This document shows positions 1 to 9,786 of a stretch of DNA of 64,000 bases, in pieces. The position numbers and the translations under genes were made by a program. Below the pieces are notes generated by a model. It saw only the letters and a list, made by a program, of their open reading frames with translations. It searched no databases and was not told the origin of the DNA. The DNA comes from Bacillota bacterium (lineage in GTDB: Bacteria; Bacillota; UBA4882; UBA8346). The first letter of the stretch is position 1. Every line of letters starts with the position of its first letter. Where the stretch lies: positions 12,107-76,106 of the forward strand of contig JAEYRN010000051.1 in assembly GCA_023435565.1 (NCBI GenBank), given 5' to 3'.

Positions 1-1
1 C

Positions 2-733
2 TCTTAAATTATAATCCGCCAACCATTCGCTTAAAATCCTCATAATCGGCCCTTTAAAACGCGGTACCGAGTCAAAAGTTTTTAAAGGGTGATAGATCCG
101 GTCCATAATCAAGTTTTTGTACTCGTCAAAATGCCCTTTAAGGACGTCATTAACGGTTACATATTCATTCAGAGCTTGATGGTAACGGCGAATATTGTTA
201 TGGAGCGTTTTTAATTCATCTACCAACTGGACTGTCTTATCATAGGCGTTCATTAACGCTGTATACATATAATCATCCCGCTCCTGATCGGCGGTTTTAA
301 GATCCGAATAGGTTGAATATACATAGGAGTTGTATTCTTTGACGCTCTCATCCGTAAATGAAAATAAAAGATTGATTAGCTTGACGGAATAATCGGGTAG
401 GGTGATATTTTCCTCAAACGAATCAATCTGATATTCAACATCGATCCAGCCGGTTTCTTTTAGCCTTCGTAAAATAAGATGGGCTCTGGATGAGAGAGTA
501 GTACCTTTTTCTTCTCCGGAAACATCGCCTTCGGTCTCTTCCTCTGATAAGTCGATTTCATACATTTTTTCATCCAAATTAGCAATTAACATGGAGGCGA
601 GATCAGATTTCCGGATGGTCATTTCCTGTTTGAAGGCTTTCCGTAGAACAAACAAAGCCTCTGTATAAATCTCTTTGTTTTTTGAGGCGAGAATTGAAAA
701 TAGATTTTGAGGGAGGATTTCAAATAGTTTCAT
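2..733 (-). CDS. jetA: Wadjet JetA-like protein, 3' part cut by the window edge
   Basis: The first 244 codons are open from an ATG at 733 to the left edge with no stop. The N-terminus (MKLFEILPQNLFSILASKN) and the following helical, charged sequence resemble the DUF5716/JetA family of the Wadjet anti-plasmid system, where JetA is the kleisin-like subunit of an SMC-type complex with JetB, JetC and the nuclease JetD. A weak Shine-Dalgarno (AGGGA) precedes the ATG. It lies 43 bp after an AlbA_2 gene and probably shares its transcript; jetB, jetC and jetD would be expected just left of the window. Family assignment is from recognition of the N-terminal pattern, not a search. Confidence 0.75.
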   Translation of the reverse strand, partial: MKLFEILPQNLFSILASKNKEIYTEALFVLRKAFKQEMTIRKSDLASMLIANLDEKMYEIDLSEEETEGDVSGEEKGTTLSSRAHLILRRLKETGWIDVEYQIDSFEENITLPDYSVKLINLLFSFTDESVKEYNSYVYSTYSDLKTADQERDDYMYTALMNAYDKTVQLVDELKTLHNNIRRYHQALNEYVTVNDVLKGHFDEYKNLIMDRIYHPLKTFDSVPRFKGPIMRILSEWLADYNLR

Positions 734-776
734 TATATAGTTCCCTATGAAAATATTAATCTTTATATACTCATTA

Positions 777-1937
777 TTATGTGGAAATCTTTTGGCGCAA
801 AATAACTGCTTTAAATTGATTACCGTCTCGATCATCTACAAAATCTATATTGGGGTATGCTTTTAATGCCCTAATAATCCCACTTCCAAGGCCACGATAA
901 GGAAGAATTTTAGTAGCGTATGAGGCAAGGATTGGATTACGGATATTAGAGTTACCATTTTTAATATTCTCAATAGTTAGATTATTTGGCAAATGCCCTG
1001 GGCTTATAATTTCCACGCGATCTTCAAAAACAAATATTCTAACTGGTGCCGACACAAAATAATCTCTGTGGATTAACGCATTGGCTATTAACTCTTCAAA
1101 TACAATTCTCGGAATTTCCGGTTCTCCAAGTGAATTAATTCCTTGTCCTTTTTGAATGCTTTTTATATTACCAAGAATAAAACTCATGCATTTATGAAAA
1201 ACGTCAGATATTTTCCCTGTTATATCTTGACTATCAATATAGTTTTCTTCATTAATCTCTATTCCAGGGTAAGATACAGCTTTCACAACAAAGACAGGTA
1301 ATCTAATGCTCGGATTCTTGGCAAAAAGTAAAGCTCCACTTATATTAAAAACTCCTTTCTTCATTAAATTCATATTTTCTAAGAGAACCGGTAAAGCTAG
1401 ACCCTGCTTATCGGCAGATTCACCGAAGTTTTTACTGAAAAAATCTTTAAAATAATCAATATCCAAATCGGCAGCTGTTAATCCTTTTGCAGGAATTTCA
1501 TCTCCATGAATCAGACCCGCGCTCTGGAATAATCTTTGTATTTCTTCGCGAGAAGTAACTTTACGCTTATCGGAACCACTTTTTACCCATATGGTTCCGC
1601 TATTATCCATATATGGTTTGCTCACCCCTTCGGGCACTGAAACAATCATAACAAGCCCCCCATCCACCAAAATATTTTCCGTTTGTGGATTAACTGAAGG
1701 ATGCACAGATTGAGAAGCAGTATTAGATACTAATTGATTTAAACGATTCATATCTTCGCGAGTAAGTCCCGCAAACGAGCCATCATCACTAACACCGATA
1801 TATATCATTCCACCTCCGGAATTGCTAAACGCTACGATCTCAGCCGCAAGTGAATTAGGATTAGTAAAATTCGCTTTGAATTGGTGCTTTCCATCTTCAC
1901 CTCTAGCGATTATCTCTAAAAGTTGCGTGGTTTCCAT
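777..1937 (-). CDS. AlbA_2 (Schlafen-type) DNA-binding domain protein with C-terminal HATPase-like domain
   Basis: 386 aa. The first ~125 residues carry the AlbA_2 pattern (EIVAFSNSGGGMIYIGVSDDG around residues 33-53), a putative nucleic-acid-binding domain. A later segment (EELIANALIHRDY, near residue 282) is the N-box-like motif of the HATPase_c_4 domain found in RecG-like/AlbA_2 regulators. The start codon ATG at 1937 sits inside the end of the upstream TrlF-like gene (22 bp overlap) behind a GGAGGATATAC ribosome site, so translation is probably coupled. Such proteins act as transcriptional regulators or defence accessory factors; the role here is inferred from its place between TrlF and JetA. 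Confidence 0.85.
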   Translation of the reverse strand: METTQLLEIIARGEDGKHQFKANFTNPNSLAAEIVAFSNSGGGMIYIGVSDDGSFAGLTREDMNRLNQLVSNTASQSVHPSVNPQTENILVDGGLVMIVSVPEGVSKPYMDNSGTIWVKSGSDKRKVTSREEIQRLFQSAGLIHGDEIPAKGLTAADLDIDYFKDFFSKNFGESADKQGLALPVLLENMNLMKKGVFNISGALLFAKNPSIRLPVFVVKAVSYPGIEINEENYIDSQDITGKISDVFHKCMSFILGNIKSIQKGQGINSLGEPEIPRIVFEELIANALIHRDYFVSAPVRIFVFEDRVEIISPGHLPNNLTIENIKNGNSNIRNPILASYATKILPYRGLGSGIIRALKAYPNIDFVDDRDGNQFKAVILRQKIST

Positions 1938-4573
1938 ATCTCGTATATCCTCCTTCTTTGTTTAAAGGCCTCTTCTCCACCTTCCATAATATCTACTATT
2001 TCCTGTTGAAGATCTGGACAATCGATACTACCACTAATAACATCAATATTATCATCTGAGTAAGTACAGGAAATAATCTGTTCTGCATCCCCAAGTACTG
2101 GAAAGTTAGCGTTATGAGTAACAAAAATAAACTGAGTCTTTGGCTTCAAACTACAAATTAATTTAATTACATCCTCATAAATTGTCTGATTATCCAGATC
2201 ATCTTCTGGTTGATCAATGATAATAACATCATTATCTTGCTGGCTTAAGATAAAAAGAATAAGTGCCGAAGCTCTTTGACCTAATGAATGGTGTTTTAAT
2301 TCCTTATCGCGATATTCGATTATAAAGCGATTAGGAACTTGCCATGTTAATAAAGCAGAAAGATTATTAATAAAATATTCCTCGAAAATCTGTTGGACAG
2401 CTCCGCCGATAATTGTTTTAGTTCTTTCAAAATCCCTAAACATTGCTATAAAATCAGGGAAATCGTCAGCTAAAGATGTAAAAGTAAGTTCACGAATTCG
2501 ACTACCTCTAAAAATGTCTTTCATATAGCTGACAAAAGCCTCTTTATTTGCTTTAAATTCCGCTTTAATCCTAAGAGAAGAATGACTTTGAGTAACTTTA
2601 TCCAATTCCACTTGAATTGCCTTATATTCCTCATGCCAAAGCTCATTAAGTTTGGCCAAATCCTGTAATAGATTTTGTTCAAAAGTAATTCGTTGGTTTT
2701 CTTGCTTCACTAAAGTCTCAAGCATCTGTTTGGTGTGATCGACGGTCATTCGAAGTTGTCGAAATTCATCAGGACGGATGGCTTTTGCACCTGAGTCTTT
2801 TAATTCTTCAGCCAATTTTCTTTCTATTTCAGCGAACTCCTCTTTAAGTCCATCCTTCATTTTTTCAAACTCTTTGACTTTTTCCTGCAATTCGTTAAGG
2901 GTCATTTTCCCATCAGAAAACACTTTTTTTATTCGAATAAAAGATTCAATCAGTTTTTGATAAATTTTAAAGAATGCCTCAAAAAAAGTTTCATTTTGTC
3001 TTGACTTATAAATTGGTTGATTCTTAAAATCATCTTCATATCGATTAATAAACTCTTCCAACTCAGAAAGACTAGTTTTTACAAAGGAAACAACTTGGGA
3101 ACATTTCCTAGAATCTGTATCAAAGTCTATCTGTTTTTGTAGTTTTTCTTCAACACTATGCTCTTTATAGAAATTTAGCCTGAATTCCGCATCCTGTTTC
3201 TTAGCCTCGTATTCTTTCTTCTTTTCATCCATATTGGATAGTTTTTTTAATTGCTCCACATCATCAGATACTTTTTTACGCTGAAGATCGATACGTGATC
3301 GAATATCCAATAATTTTTCACCAACAAGCTTTTCAACTAAATCTTTTTCAAAACCTTCTCCCGTGCTGGATAAATCTTTTTGTCCAAAATAAATAGGTTT
3401 ATAAAGGATAGTTTCTCTAATTGAAATACCAGGTTGAAGGATACCATCCACATAAACATCAAGTTTTTCATTTTGAATACGTCGGATTTCATACTGCTGT
3501 CCTCTTTGATCTATTGCCTGTACAGTAATCTTACCACCGCTTCCAAGTACATGATTGACAAGTTCCCGCTTATAATCCTTGTCTAATGCTTTTTCACCAA
3601 AAGGAATGTCAAGAGCATAGCGAATAGCCTCTAAAATTGAAGATTTACCGCTACCACGAATACCAATAAGTGTGTTCAATTCCGGCGAAAAATTAATGGT
3701 CTTTCCGTTAAGCGCACCTCCATCGAAAGTTACGTTTAGGATATGAGAACGTTCATGCTTTCGAGGTTCAGCGGCTATCCGGTTTATATGATCAAGTAGG
3801 GCATACTTTATTGCCTCAAAAGTAAAATCGCCGATTTTTATATAGCCTTTTTCTCCTTGCCCAATCTGATCAATTGATTTACAATCTGACCCTTCCACTT
3901 CAGCAGGATAGTGTTCCTCAAGCCAACCTTGAACTTTCACTCGGCATTTTCTATTGGGAACATCATGGGTTCTTACCTTTTGAAAAGCTAAAGCCCTTCT
4001 GCGGAAGAATTCATCTCCACCAAGCTCTTGAATTCGCCCACCATCAAGCTCATTCCATAAGCCACTCTTTTCCTCTACATGCGCGAAAATAAGAAAGAAA
4101 TCTCTATGATAGTCTTCAAGTTTTTTAATCGTTTCTATCAATCCTAAAGAACTTCGACCATTCTCTTGCTCATACTCATTAGGAGTTTTTCCCGTAAAGG
4201 CGATATTAAGGAATTGATTGATATAATCCTGACCATTTGTAAGCCAGTCATCACTGAACACAATAATTGTATGGATACCGTTAGCTCCATCATTTACAGA
4301 AAGTTCAACTCCAGGGAGGAGAAAAATCTCTTCCTTTATTGCAGTTTTACGTAAAGCTTTGAATTCATTCAAGCCAAATTTGTTATGATTCGAAATGACC
4401 CCAACTTTAATTCCGGTCTTTTTTATAGCCTGCACATAATTAGAAAAATAATAGTTATCTTCTACTTCACAAGTGAATTCTCGATCTAAATTGGTATGGA
4501 GGTGAAAATCAGCTCGGACCCATGTACTTCCGTATTGAAATAATTTGCAAGAACTATCTCTTGAAAGTGTCAT
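1916..4573 (-). CDS. TrlF-like protein: PHP domain fused to SMC/AAA-type ATPase
   Basis: 885 aa. The N-terminal PHP phosphoesterase shows DFHLHTN (residues 22-28), NHN (62-64), PGVE (87-90) and further His/Asp ligands (H101, H165, D230). An ABC/SMC-like ATPase follows, with Walker A GIRGSGKSS (304-312), a long charged coiled-coil middle (about 420-680), Walker B VIIIDQPEDD (783-792) and an H-loop VTHN (H820). This architecture matches the TrlF family, often seen in defence islands. ATG at 4573 follows GGAGGATTTTT. It is the first gene of the leftward operon TrlF, AlbA_2, JetA. A nuclease or phosphatase coupled to a DNA-sensing ATPase is likely; the substrate is unknown. Confidence 0.85.
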   Translation of the reverse strand: MTLSRDSSCKLFQYGSTWVRADFHLHTNLDREFTCEVEDNYYFSNYVQAIKKTGIKVGVISNHNKFGLNEFKALRKTAIKEEIFLLPGVELSVNDGANGIHTIIVFSDDWLTNGQDYINQFLNIAFTGKTPNEYEQENGRSSLGLIETIKKLEDYHRDFFLIFAHVEEKSGLWNELDGGRIQELGGDEFFRRRALAFQKVRTHDVPNRKCRVKVQGWLEEHYPAEVEGSDCKSIDQIGQGEKGYIKIGDFTFEAIKYALLDHINRIAAEPRKHERSHILNVTFDGGALNGKTINFSPELNTLIGIRGSGKSSILEAIRYALDIPFGEKALDKDYKRELVNHVLGSGGKITVQAIDQRGQQYEIRRIQNEKLDVYVDGILQPGISIRETILYKPIYFGQKDLSSTGEGFEKDLVEKLVGEKLLDIRSRIDLQRKKVSDDVEQLKKLSNMDEKKKEYEAKKQDAEFRLNFYKEHSVEEKLQKQIDFDTDSRKCSQVVSFVKTSLSELEEFINRYEDDFKNQPIYKSRQNETFFEAFFKIYQKLIESFIRIKKVFSDGKMTLNELQEKVKEFEKMKDGLKEEFAEIERKLAEELKDSGAKAIRPDEFRQLRMTVDHTKQMLETLVKQENQRITFEQNLLQDLAKLNELWHEEYKAIQVELDKVTQSHSSLRIKAEFKANKEAFVSYMKDIFRGSRIRELTFTSLADDFPDFIAMFRDFERTKTIIGGAVQQIFEEYFINNLSALLTWQVPNRFIIEYRDKELKHHSLGQRASALILFILSQQDNDVIIIDQPEDDLDNQTIYEDVIKLICSLKPKTQFIFVTHNANFPVLGDAEQIISCTYSDDNIDVISGSIDCPDLQQEIVDIMEGGEEAFKQRRRIYEIWKPRNF

Positions 4574-4873
4574 AAAAATCCTCCATAATTATTTTCTTAT
4601 TTTTGATAACATATAGCATGTAAAACTAACTATAAAAATATTGTCTTTATTATATGCAAACATTCTCTTTACTTTACATTCACTTTACTCATATATCAAA
4701 AATTGATTATTTTGTTAAATACCTAAGTAATCCTTTAACAATTCTTTATGTTTTAATAGACTCCTTCTCTATACTAACAACATTGGTACAAAGAAATCTA
4801 TATATACTTAAATATCAATATTATTTTTAATGTAAAAAAAAACCAATGAATATTGATCGAGTTAAAGAAACAT
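4574..4873. other. AT-rich intergenic leader, no gene seen
   Basis: About 300 bp of AT-rich sequence upstream of the TrlF-like gene. It contains a TATAAT-like hexamer on the minus strand near 4643-4648, but no convincing -35 partner. No RNA gene or repeat was recognised. It probably holds the promoter of the defence operon. Confidence 0.4.
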
Positions 4874-5113
4874 TTATTTCTTATCCAACTTGAATGTCTC
4901 TCCTTCAGATCCCGTACAAGTTGCAAACACACCATATTTTAAGCCATCACCAGCTTCAGCTAAAGATTTCATCTCTTCAATATTATATTTGCCTGCACTT
5001 TCATAAGTATAAAGATATACTGAGCGATTTTTAAATTGCACTCAAATAAAATCAGCTCCTGTTTCATATCCAAGTACATTAGAGTCACCATCAATATCCA
5101 TGTACCGTTTCAT
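4874..5113 (-). pseudogene. KTSC-like small protein gene interrupted by one in-frame TGA
   Basis: An 80-codon frame starts at ATG 5113, behind AAGGGG with ideal spacing (an ATG at 5119 is too close), and ends at TAA 4874-4876. Codon 24 is TGA (5042-5044), between FI and VQF, and the rest continues in frame as a coherent protein (VQFKNRSVYLYTYESAG, then an acidic tail). The sequence resembles a widespread small family related to KTSC domains. A single base change, for example CGA or GGA to TGA, would explain it, or a sequencing error. Neighbours are the TrlF operon downstream and sbcC upstream, both also leftward. Confidence 0.7.
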
Positions 5114-5138
5114 GTTCATTACCCCTTTCTTGTTCTAA

Positions 5139-8100
5139 TTAATTAGCACTTGCCTTAATCCTACTCCCACTCCCATCTTCCCCAGCCGCCACAACCTCCA
5201 AATACCTCGGCAACCGCTCCTTCATCTCCCGCACATGGCTGATAACCCCCACCATCCGGTTGGGATTATGCAACTTCTCCAACGCATTCATCACCTTGTC
5301 CAACTTCTCCTCGTCCAAACTGCCGAAACCTTCATCCAGAAAGAAGAACCCCAGCGGATATTTCCCCCGCAGTTGGATCTTGGACGACAACGCCAAGGCG
5401 AGCGCCAGCGATGTCATAAAGATCTCCCCGCCTGACAATGAGTTAATCATCCGCCGCTGTCCGCCGTTATAATCGTCCCGGATCACAAACTCACAATCCT
5501 TATCCTTAGTAAGCTCCAATGCATACCGCTGCCCGGTCAACCGGCCCAATTGATAAGAAGCCTCCAAAGTCATGTCCCGGAGATGCTCTTGGGCTAGAAA
5601 GGAGACGAACTTCCGCCCCCGTAACAGACTCCCCAAGTCTTCGGCCAGACTCTTCCGTTTCTCTGCCGCCGACTTTTGCTTTTGCAGTTCATTCCAGCGT
5701 TCCTGCTTCTCCCGGAGTTCCTCCACCTTATTTTTAGCTAGGGTAATCCCTTCTTTAAACTGATCCACCTTTTCCAACAACTCTTGCCGTTCTTTCGCTA
5801 ACTGTTCGAATCCGGGTTCATCGAACTCCCTACCGTTAATCTCCAGGTCGAGTTTTTCAAGTTGGTCTCGGACAATAATCAAATTTTTCCGGTATTCTTC
5901 CAACTCTTTATCAATAGCCTGTCTTTCTATCGATGATAATAAGGCTGATTCAGCTTGTTCAACATCGGTAAATCCAGTATCAGCGAGTCCCTTGGTCAAA
6001 CGTTGTTCGATACCGGTAAGCTCACTCCGGTTTGCTGTTAATGTTGCATCAAATGCCGCAACTTCAAGAGCTATCTTTTCCATGATGGCCCGGGTCTCTG
6101 CTTCTTTGCCTTTGGTATCCTTGACTGCCTTATCTAATTTCTCATAAGTTTGAACCATATATTTAATCAAATCATCCAGATCCTTACCGCCGGTGATCTG
6201 ATTTAATTCCTTGGTGATATCATCCAACTGAGACTGATAATTTGTTAAATTAGATTGAATTGACACTTCTTCGATTTTAAAATCCTGGAGAGAATTATTC
6301 ATTTGTTGCAGTTTTTCTGCCAACTCCGCCTGGGTTTTCTGTAATTGCTCCCACTTTTGATCGAGCAAATGCAACTGTTTTTCAAAGTCACTAAATTCCT
6401 GCTTTCTGCTCCGTAGTTGTTCGCGTTCATGCGAACCCCTTACCTTCTCAAATTCAGCCGAAACGTTTTGCAGCTCTTTCTCCGCCGCTTCCATCTGTTC
6501 CCGACCTTCGTTGACGAGGGATCCATTAGTACTCCAATCATGCCATAACTTTAATAATTGTCCTTCCCAATCCCGTAACTCACGGAGCCTCTCCTCCGCC
6601 GTCTTGATTTCTTCCTCGATCTGCCTCATTTTACCGGTAGCTTTCGCCGGTAAGGGATGTTCCCGTGAACCGCAGACCGGACAAGGTTCACCGTCATGTA
6701 GTTCCATGACCAATTCCGCTGCCGTATTGGCGATCAAAGCCTGCTGTTGCACTTGCCGGGCCTTGTCTAAATCCTTCTCACCCTGGTTCAAAATCGATTT
6801 TGAATATTTTTCGAGATCCTCTCCTGCAGCAACCGTTTGATTCGGCGCCAGCTCGTGGACTTTTGTAATGATAGCGGTCCATCTGCCGTCGTTCTGTGAT
6901 TTCCGTTTCGTATAAAGGTCTTTATTTTCCGAATAGCGCTTTTCGATTCCTTCCAAATTAACTAATAAGGATAAAGCCTTCTCAACCGTTTCCTTCTCCT
7001 CCGGATTGACAACCAATTTGGACCTTTCTTGCTGTAATTTATCCAAAGCCGTCCGTGTTTCATCACTTAACTTCTTGGCATCGGCTATTTCTTGCATGGT
7101 AATATCACTCTTGCCATCTAAAAGTCCCAGTTTTCGTTGTATTTCATCAATGATCTTTTGTATATCCTTAAGCTTATTCTGTTTTTCCTGGGCTATTTTG
7201 TATTGGGCTTTTCGATCCTGCAATAGTGGATATTGTTCCTGATATTCCTTTTCCGCTACTTCCAATGCTTTTTGGGCATCTTCATATTTCGTAACCGCAT
7301 CGGAATGGGATTCGGTCTTCTTTTGATAGCTGATACTTTGTTCGGCAATATTTTGATTCAATTCTTTTTGGCGTGAGATCAATTCCCGGAGCGGTTCGGC
7401 CCGCTCGGCAGCGCTCAACCAGGATTGCTTTTCATCCATCGTTTCATGTTCCTGCTCTAACAGAGCGAGCTTTTCCAGTGCGGTTTTCCGCTTTAAAAAT
7501 AACTCCCGGACCGCTTCGGTCTCTTTATATGATTTATCAAGCGCTTCATAGTTCTGCTGTGCGCCCGTATATTCGTCATTCTTAGTTTTTAGATCCAAAA
7601 TAGCCTGGTTGAGCGCCTCTTCTGAACAATCTCCCAAAACTTGTTCCATTCCTTCGATGATTTCCAACTGTTTGCCACAGTTGGCCGCTTCATTTTTAAC
7701 CTTGGCGACCAGTCCCTCGCCATACTGTTCCAGATTAAAGAGGTGTTCCAGCATGGCCGCCCGGTCAGCGCCGGTCAAGCGTAAAAACTGATCGAACTTG
7801 CCCTGGGGCAGAACAACGGCCCGCGAGAACTCTTCTTTGCCAATGCCCAAGATCTCTTCGACCTTGGCCATAACTTCCTGAGGTTTGGAGGCCAGCACAT
7901 CCTCGCTATCCAAAGTCAACTTGCGCAGGCGCGCCTGTTTGGCCACGGCGGCGTCCGGATCTTTCGGGTTCCGGTTATAAAGCCGTTCCACCAGATAACG
8001 GTCGCCGCCCAATTCAAACTCGAAGGAAACCTCCAGTGTTTTTTCAAGTTGATGAATGATCCCCCGGGTGTTGTTACTGGCCCGGTCCACTCCCCCGTAT

Positions 8101-8255
8101 AAAGCCAATGTAATGGCATCGAGGATTGACGACTTGCCGCTGCCCGTCGGCCCGAAGATCCCGAATAGCCCATCCGCTCCTAAAGCTTTAAAGTCCACCT
8201 CTTGAGAAGTACGGTAACTGTTTAATCCTGTAAACTGAAGTCTAATCGGTTTCAT
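5139..8255 (-). CDS. sbcC: Exonuclease subunit SbcC
   Basis: 1038 aa, the usual length of SbcC/Rad50-like proteins. Walker A GPTGSGKSS is at residues 35-43, followed by a long coiled coil broken by a zinc hook CPVC at 525-528. The ABC signature SLSGGE lies at about 939-944 and Walker B LGFFFLDE at 968-975. SbcC is the ATPase of the SbcCD nuclease, which cleaves hairpins and cruciforms and processes double-strand ends. Its ATG overlaps the sbcD stop by 4 bp (ATGA), so the pair is translationally coupled. The region looks more GC-rich than the flanking defence and polyketide genes. Confidence 0.97.
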   Translation of the reverse strand: MKPIRLQFTGLNSYRTSQEVDFKALGADGLFGIFGPTGSGKSSILDAITLALYGGVDRASNNTRGIIHQLEKTLEVSFEFELGGDRYLVERLYNRNPKDPDAAVAKQARLRKLTLDSEDVLASKPQEVMAKVEEILGIGKEEFSRAVVLPQGKFDQFLRLTGADRAAMLEHLFNLEQYGEGLVAKVKNEAANCGKQLEIIEGMEQVLGDCSEEALNQAILDLKTKNDEYTGAQQNYEALDKSYKETEAVRELFLKRKTALEKLALLEQEHETMDEKQSWLSAAERAEPLRELISRQKELNQNIAEQSISYQKKTESHSDAVTKYEDAQKALEVAEKEYQEQYPLLQDRKAQYKIAQEKQNKLKDIQKIIDEIQRKLGLLDGKSDITMQEIADAKKLSDETRTALDKLQQERSKLVVNPEEKETVEKALSLLVNLEGIEKRYSENKDLYTKRKSQNDGRWTAIITKVHELAPNQTVAAGEDLEKYSKSILNQGEKDLDKARQVQQQALIANTAAELVMELHDGEPCPVCGSREHPLPAKATGKMRQIEEEIKTAEERLRELRDWEGQLLKLWHDWSTNGSLVNEGREQMEAAEKELQNVSAEFEKVRGSHEREQLRSRKQEFSDFEKQLHLLDQKWEQLQKTQAELAEKLQQMNNSLQDFKIEEVSIQSNLTNYQSQLDDITKELNQITGGKDLDDLIKYMVQTYEKLDKAVKDTKGKEAETRAIMEKIALEVAAFDATLTANRSELTGIEQRLTKGLADTGFTDVEQAESALLSSIERQAIDKELEEYRKNLIIVRDQLEKLDLEINGREFDEPGFEQLAKERQELLEKVDQFKEGITLAKNKVEELREKQERWNELQKQKSAAEKRKSLAEDLGSLLRGRKFVSFLAQEHLRDMTLEASYQLGRLTGQRYALELTKDKDCEFVIRDDYNGGQRRMINSLSGGEIFMTSLALALALSSKIQLRGKYPLGFFFLDEGFGSLDEEKLDKVMNALEKLHNPNRMVGVISHVREMKERLPRYLEVVAAGEDGSGSRIKASAN

Positions 8256-9508
8256 GCTACCTCACCCCCGGTTGCAGAGGTGCCATCATTTGACTGATCA
8301 TCGGATTCCGGTTGATTCACCATTTCTAGGAAGAAATTCACCAACTCCCCGGGCGGGGAGACACTCCGTTCCCGTTCAAAGAATAGTTTGAAACGGTCAA
8401 TCAAAGGCATTTCGGATAATTTATGCAAAGCCGTGTCATCGGCGTCAAGTTCGGGAAAGATGGGACGAATGGTAATGATCCCGGGATGGATCTTGCGGAG
8501 TTCAGCCAGCCCGGCAAGGTCAAGGGACTGTTCCGCCATTATCTCCAGCTCAACCCAAGCATCGAGATTTTTAGGTTCGGCGCACCAGAGCCGGGCTTCT
8601 CCGATATTATTCGCCCGCCACCGTTTCAAAGCTTTGCCGCAACTTAGATTAATCGAACGTACCTCGGCTAAACCGCCGGGACTGACATCAATTATCACCA
8701 CTTCTTTTTGCTGGTCCGCCTCGGAAAAGCTGAAAGAAAGCGGCGAACCCGAGTAACGACAGACTTGGGGCGCATGATGCACCTGTTGGTGCCGATGTAA
8801 ATGGCCCAAAGCGATATACTGGGCTTGTTTGGGTAAAGCTTGCGGAGCAACCGCCAAAGCACCGCCTAATTGCCGCTCTGATTCGCTTTCCAGACCGCCG
8901 AAGGCAAATAAATGGGCCATGGCTAGATTGACCGCGTCGGGACGAAATATTTGGTCCGCCTCCGCGAAAAGCCGGCCAATCCGTTCGGAATAAGCCATCT
9001 GTTGCGTCTCGTCATCCAGCTTTTCGGTTAAAACTTCATTCAGTCTTGACTCCGACGGATAGGGCAGTGCATAAATAATGGCTTTTTCATCTGAACCCGG
9101 TACCACTAACTCCACCCAACCAGGACCGGTATTAATACGCTGGATTCCACCGGGGGCCATTCCCACCGCTAATTGTTCTCCGGGAAAACCTAACAATGAG
9201 ATTCCATGTTTCAACGCCAAAGGATTCGCCGCATGCAACCGATCCGGGCTGTCATGATTACCGGCAATGGCTACCACGGCCCTTTTCCCTCCGTCGGAGA
9301 GCCGTTCTAGAGCGTCATAGAATAAATTTTCAGCCTCAGCCGACGGATTATAAGTATCAAAGACATCCCCGGCCACAAGGATCAGTTGGATATCCTCTTT
9401 GGTTACGATATCCGCCAACTCGTCAATGAATTGTTCCTGCTCGGGGAGTCTGGATCTTCCTTCTAAATTGCGGCCCAGATGCCAATCGGAAGTATGTAAA
9501 ATCCGCAC
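8252..9508 (-). CDS. sbcD: Exonuclease subunit SbcD
   Basis: 418 aa metallophosphoesterase, the Mre11-like nuclease of SbcCD. Metal-binding motifs are visible: SDWHLG (D8, H10), AGDVFDT (D48), AGNHD (near 83-86), a later His in LAMAHLF and GHLH. The start is GTG at 9508, behind GGAGGAACAAA. It overlaps sbcC by 4 bp, forming the classic sbcDC operon. It acts in the cytoplasm on DNA ends and hairpins, which fits a genome containing many palindromic elements in this window. Confidence 0.97.
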   Translation of the reverse strand: MRILHTSDWHLGRNLEGRSRLPEQEQFIDELADIVTKEDIQLILVAGDVFDTYNPSAEAENLFYDALERLSDGGKRAVVAIAGNHDSPDRLHAANPLALKHGISLLGFPGEQLAVGMAPGGIQRINTGPGWVELVVPGSDEKAIIYALPYPSESRLNEVLTEKLDDETQQMAYSERIGRLFAEADQIFRPDAVNLAMAHLFAFGGLESESERQLGGALAVAPQALPKQAQYIALGHLHRHQQVHHAPQVCRYSGSPLSFSFSEADQQKEVVIIDVSPGGLAEVRSINLSCGKALKRWRANNIGEARLWCAEPKNLDAWVELEIMAEQSLDLAGLAELRKIHPGIITIRPIFPELDADDTALHKLSEMPLIDRFKLFFERERSVSPPGELVNFFLEMVNQPESDDQSNDGTSATGGEVA

Positions 9509-9589
9509 TTTGTTCCTCCAGATGATATAAGTATCACTACTAATTTCATTTTATCATTTTATCGTTAAAATCTGTTAAAATCCGTCATA

Positions 9590-9621
9590 GAAAAACTAAA
9601 AAACGGCCTCATTGACCGTTT
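9590..9621 (-). terminator. Rho-independent terminator upstream of sbcD
   Basis: Read on the minus strand, an 8-bp stem (AAACGGTC with GGCCGTTT, one G-U pair) and a 5-nt loop are followed by TTTAGTTTTT. It lies downstream of the 9787-10266 gene and separates it from sbcDC. Confidence 0.75.
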
Positions 9622-9786
9622 ATGTTACTCTAATCGCTTTGAGCAATCCTAACCCTTCCCCAATCCTCATTGCTTTCTCCTGATTCCTGACTTCTTACTT
9701 CCTCCTAAAATTAATCCACAATTTTAAACTATACATAAAAGTTTTCTATTTACTTTATCGGCTTAGATTCCGAAAAAATTAGACTC

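Noticed and set aside
5042..5044. Selenocysteine or recoded TGA
   Set aside because: No SECIS-like hairpin follows and other genes in the window use TGA as a normal stop; a mutation is simpler.
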